From Armatimonadota bacterium (lineage in GTDB: Bacteria > Armatimonadota > Fimbriimonadia > Fimbriimonadales > ATM1), in contig JACDEQ010000029.1 of assembly GCA_013816225.1 (NCBI GenBank), forward strand, positions 1 to 14,149: 14,149 nt of DNA, given 5' to 3'. Shown here piece by piece: positions 12,766 to 14,149 of this stretch (position 1 is its first letter; each line of letters begins with the position of its first letter). The notes under the pieces are model-generated. The model saw only the letters and a program-made list of their open reading frames with translations, was not told the DNA's origin and ran no database searches. The position numbers and the translations under genes are program-made.

Positions 12766-14149
12766 ATGCAGTTCCGCATAGATGTCGTTGTGCGGTTTCA
12801 GATTGCGCTCGTCGTTGCGCTCTCGGCTTCCGCAGCCTTTGCGCAATCCGAACGAAGGCTCGACTACACGACATCCGGCGCAGAGCTGTCGGCGATAGTT
12901 AAGGAAATCGGAAAGCTGCCCGGGCAAAAGCTGTCGGTCGACCGCTCGCTCGCGAAAGAGATCGTCGTCGTCTCCGTTAATGGAGTGACTGCATCCGAGT
13001 TTCGCGAAAAGCTCGCCGATTGCGTGTCAGGCAAGTGGGTTGAGCGTGAGGGAGACGCTTTCGAGCTCGTGGCCGACGATGTCCTTTCGGCCGTCCGCCG
13101 AAGGCAAGACCAGAAAGCATACGCCCGCGACATCTACGCACGCCTTGACAAGTCTATAGAGAGAAACCGGCCCATGCTCCTGGAAGAAGGCGGGGTAGGG
13201 TCGCATTATGGCAGGGAGACCTTAACCCTTCGAATTGCCAAGTTGATACCGGTGAGCGTTTACGAGGATCTGCTGATCGGCGATCGAATCGTGTTTTCAT
13301 CGAATCCGAATCGGCTCCAGCGAAAATTGCCTGATGTCAGTGAGTCGTTTGAAAGCTTCCGTCGAGCCGATAAGGAAAAGATTATCGCAGAAGAGGCAAT
13401 ACAGGGGCGCACGGCAGAAGTCGACCTGCCACCGGTCTCCTCGTTCTTGCTCGTCCTTGAGCGGCGGGACCGTGAAGACCTTTTTCTTTCGTTTCAGGCC
13501 ATCGGAGACAATGGAACGGTGGTGTCCACAACATTCACGTCAGCGGAAAGCCTCGAACCGGCGATGGCGCCGCCCTCCGCGGAAGGCGCGAAAATCGCTT
13601 GGTCTACAGTCGCATTGGAGATTGCAAGAGTGTATTCCAGGTGGACCTCGCATGCTATTTACGGGCTGGCTCCACTGCCGGACGCCGTGATTGATTCGTT
13701 CAGGGACCCGGTCAGCCACGAACCGCTGTCGTACGCATTCGGTACCGGTATGCTGGCCCTGGCGAAAGAGCGAAAGGCGAATGTCATCGCAACGATCTCC
13801 GATATGAACTTCGGCGGTGCCCTCGGCTTCGCGCGCAATGGACTAGTGACAGGCGAGTTTTGGCGGCTTTTGAATGCGCGACAATCGATCCACGCCACAG
13901 ACTCGAACGGTTGGATTATCGTCCGGCCGACCGATCCGATCTCGGCGCGTGAATCCCGAGGAGACCGAAGGGCGCTCAGAGATTTGATAGCCGGAAAGGG
14001 CAGTCGCCTGTATCCGACTCTCGATAGCCTCGCCGCGTTCGCGCATTCGGCGCCGGCGATCTCCAGGATTTCCGAAGCGCTGGTGGTTCCCTTCTACGCC
14101 GTGGTCGCGACAGACAGCGGCCATGTCGGAGCGGCGCTCGGTATCACCG
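12766..14149 (+). CDS. Secreted protein with secretin/STN-like N-terminal domain, unrecognised otherwise; 3' end beyond window
   Basis: The frame is open from ATG 12766 to the last base with no stop, giving at least 461 residues. An N-terminal signal peptide is clear: a basic start, a hydrophobic core ALVVALSASAAF, and a probable cleavage after AFA (residue 26) before QSERR. Residues about 31-103 resemble the short STN/secretin N-terminal domain: a strand (LDYTTSG), a helix (AELSAIVKEIGKLPG), strands around KLSVDRSLAKE and VVSVNGV, then ASEFREKLAD and a closing strand. The following roughly 360 residues contain no motif I recognise; there are charged helices (about 106-135) and no membrane segments. 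It could be a periplasmic or cell-surface protein. Codon use matches its neighbours. The absence of a stop in 1384 bases, a consistent third-position pattern and the signal peptide support it as real. Confidence 0.85.
   Translation, partial: MQFRIDVVVRFQIALVVALSASAAFAQSERRLDYTTSGAELSAIVKEIGKLPGQKLSVDRSLAKEIVVVSVNGVTASEFREKLADCVSGKWVEREGDAFELVADDVLSAVRRRQDQKAYARDIYARLDKSIERNRPMLLEEGGVGSHYGRETLTLRIAKLIPVSVYEDLLIGDRIVFSSNPNRLQRKLPDVSESFESFRRADKEKIIAEEAIQGRTAEVDLPPVSSFLLVLERRDREDLFLSFQAIGDNGTVVSTTFTSAESLEPAMAPPSAEGAKIAWSTVALEIARVYSRWTSHAIYGLAPLPDAVIDSFRDPVSHEPLSYAFGTGMLALAKERKANVIATISDMNFGGALGFARNGLVTGEFWRLLNARQSIHATDSNGWIIVRPTDPISARESRGDRRALRDLIAGKGSRLYPTLDSLAAFAHSAPAISRISEALVVPFYAVVATDSGHVGAALGIT

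Noticed and set aside
13334..13690. Plus-strand 118-codon frame near the right end
   Set aside because: It is out of frame with the long open CDS from 12766, rich in Arg and Ser, with no ribosome site; the 12766 frame has a signal peptide and runs unbroken.

Overview
The window is bacterial chromosomal DNA, moderately GC-rich and densely coded. I see no rRNA, tRNA, insertion sequence, phage gene or CRISPR array, and no gene-free stretch longer than about 160 bases. The LL-diaminopimelate aminotransferase route, glycine-rich lipoproteins, a TIGR03790-family protein and a gyrase A unlike the proteobacterial type all point away from Proteobacteria and Firmicutes. Armatimonadota (Fimbriimonadia-like), or a neighbouring group such as Planctomycetes or Verrucomicrobia, would fit. 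That placement is an inference from gene content, not from a marker phylogeny.

The layout is two divergent arms leaving a control region at about 5852-6006. The left arm (minus strand, 5851 to 1) is a tightly packed run: Gly-tract lipoprotein, DoxX-family membrane protein, dapL, folC, oligopeptide-type solute-binding lipoprotein, and a DppB-type permease cut by the window edge. Gaps are 1 to 52 bases, and dapL and folC overlap as ATGA, so one operon is likely, perhaps with internal promoters. It joins lysine/peptidoglycan precursor synthesis, folate polyglutamylation and peptide uptake.

The right arm (plus strand) starts with gyrA and a 162-residue protein made of two DUF2007-like repeats, joined by a TAGTG stop/start overlap. 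Next comes a separately promoted small hydrophilic protein with LEA-like 11-residue repeats, closed by a strong intrinsic terminator. After the terminator is an envelope-flavoured cluster: a phosphatidylserine decarboxylase-like protein with an altered active site, an M48 metalloprotease lipoprotein, a family 2 glycosyltransferase overlapping it as GTGA, and a TIGR03790 lipoprotein. The last gene, open at the right edge, encodes a secreted protein of at least 461 residues with a secretin/STN-like N-terminal domain and otherwise unrecognised sequence.

The points most worth a second look are: a 9-bp inverted repeat around the gyrA -35; the two non-standard residues at the quinolone positions of GyrA; the lost catalytic Asp in the decarboxylase-like protein; the LEA-like repeat protein; recurring GGTANNNT and TCTATAAT boxes just upstream of genes, some close enough to imply leaderless mRNAs; and the unrecognised protein at the right edge. 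I do not see a complete, clearly new defence or mobile system.
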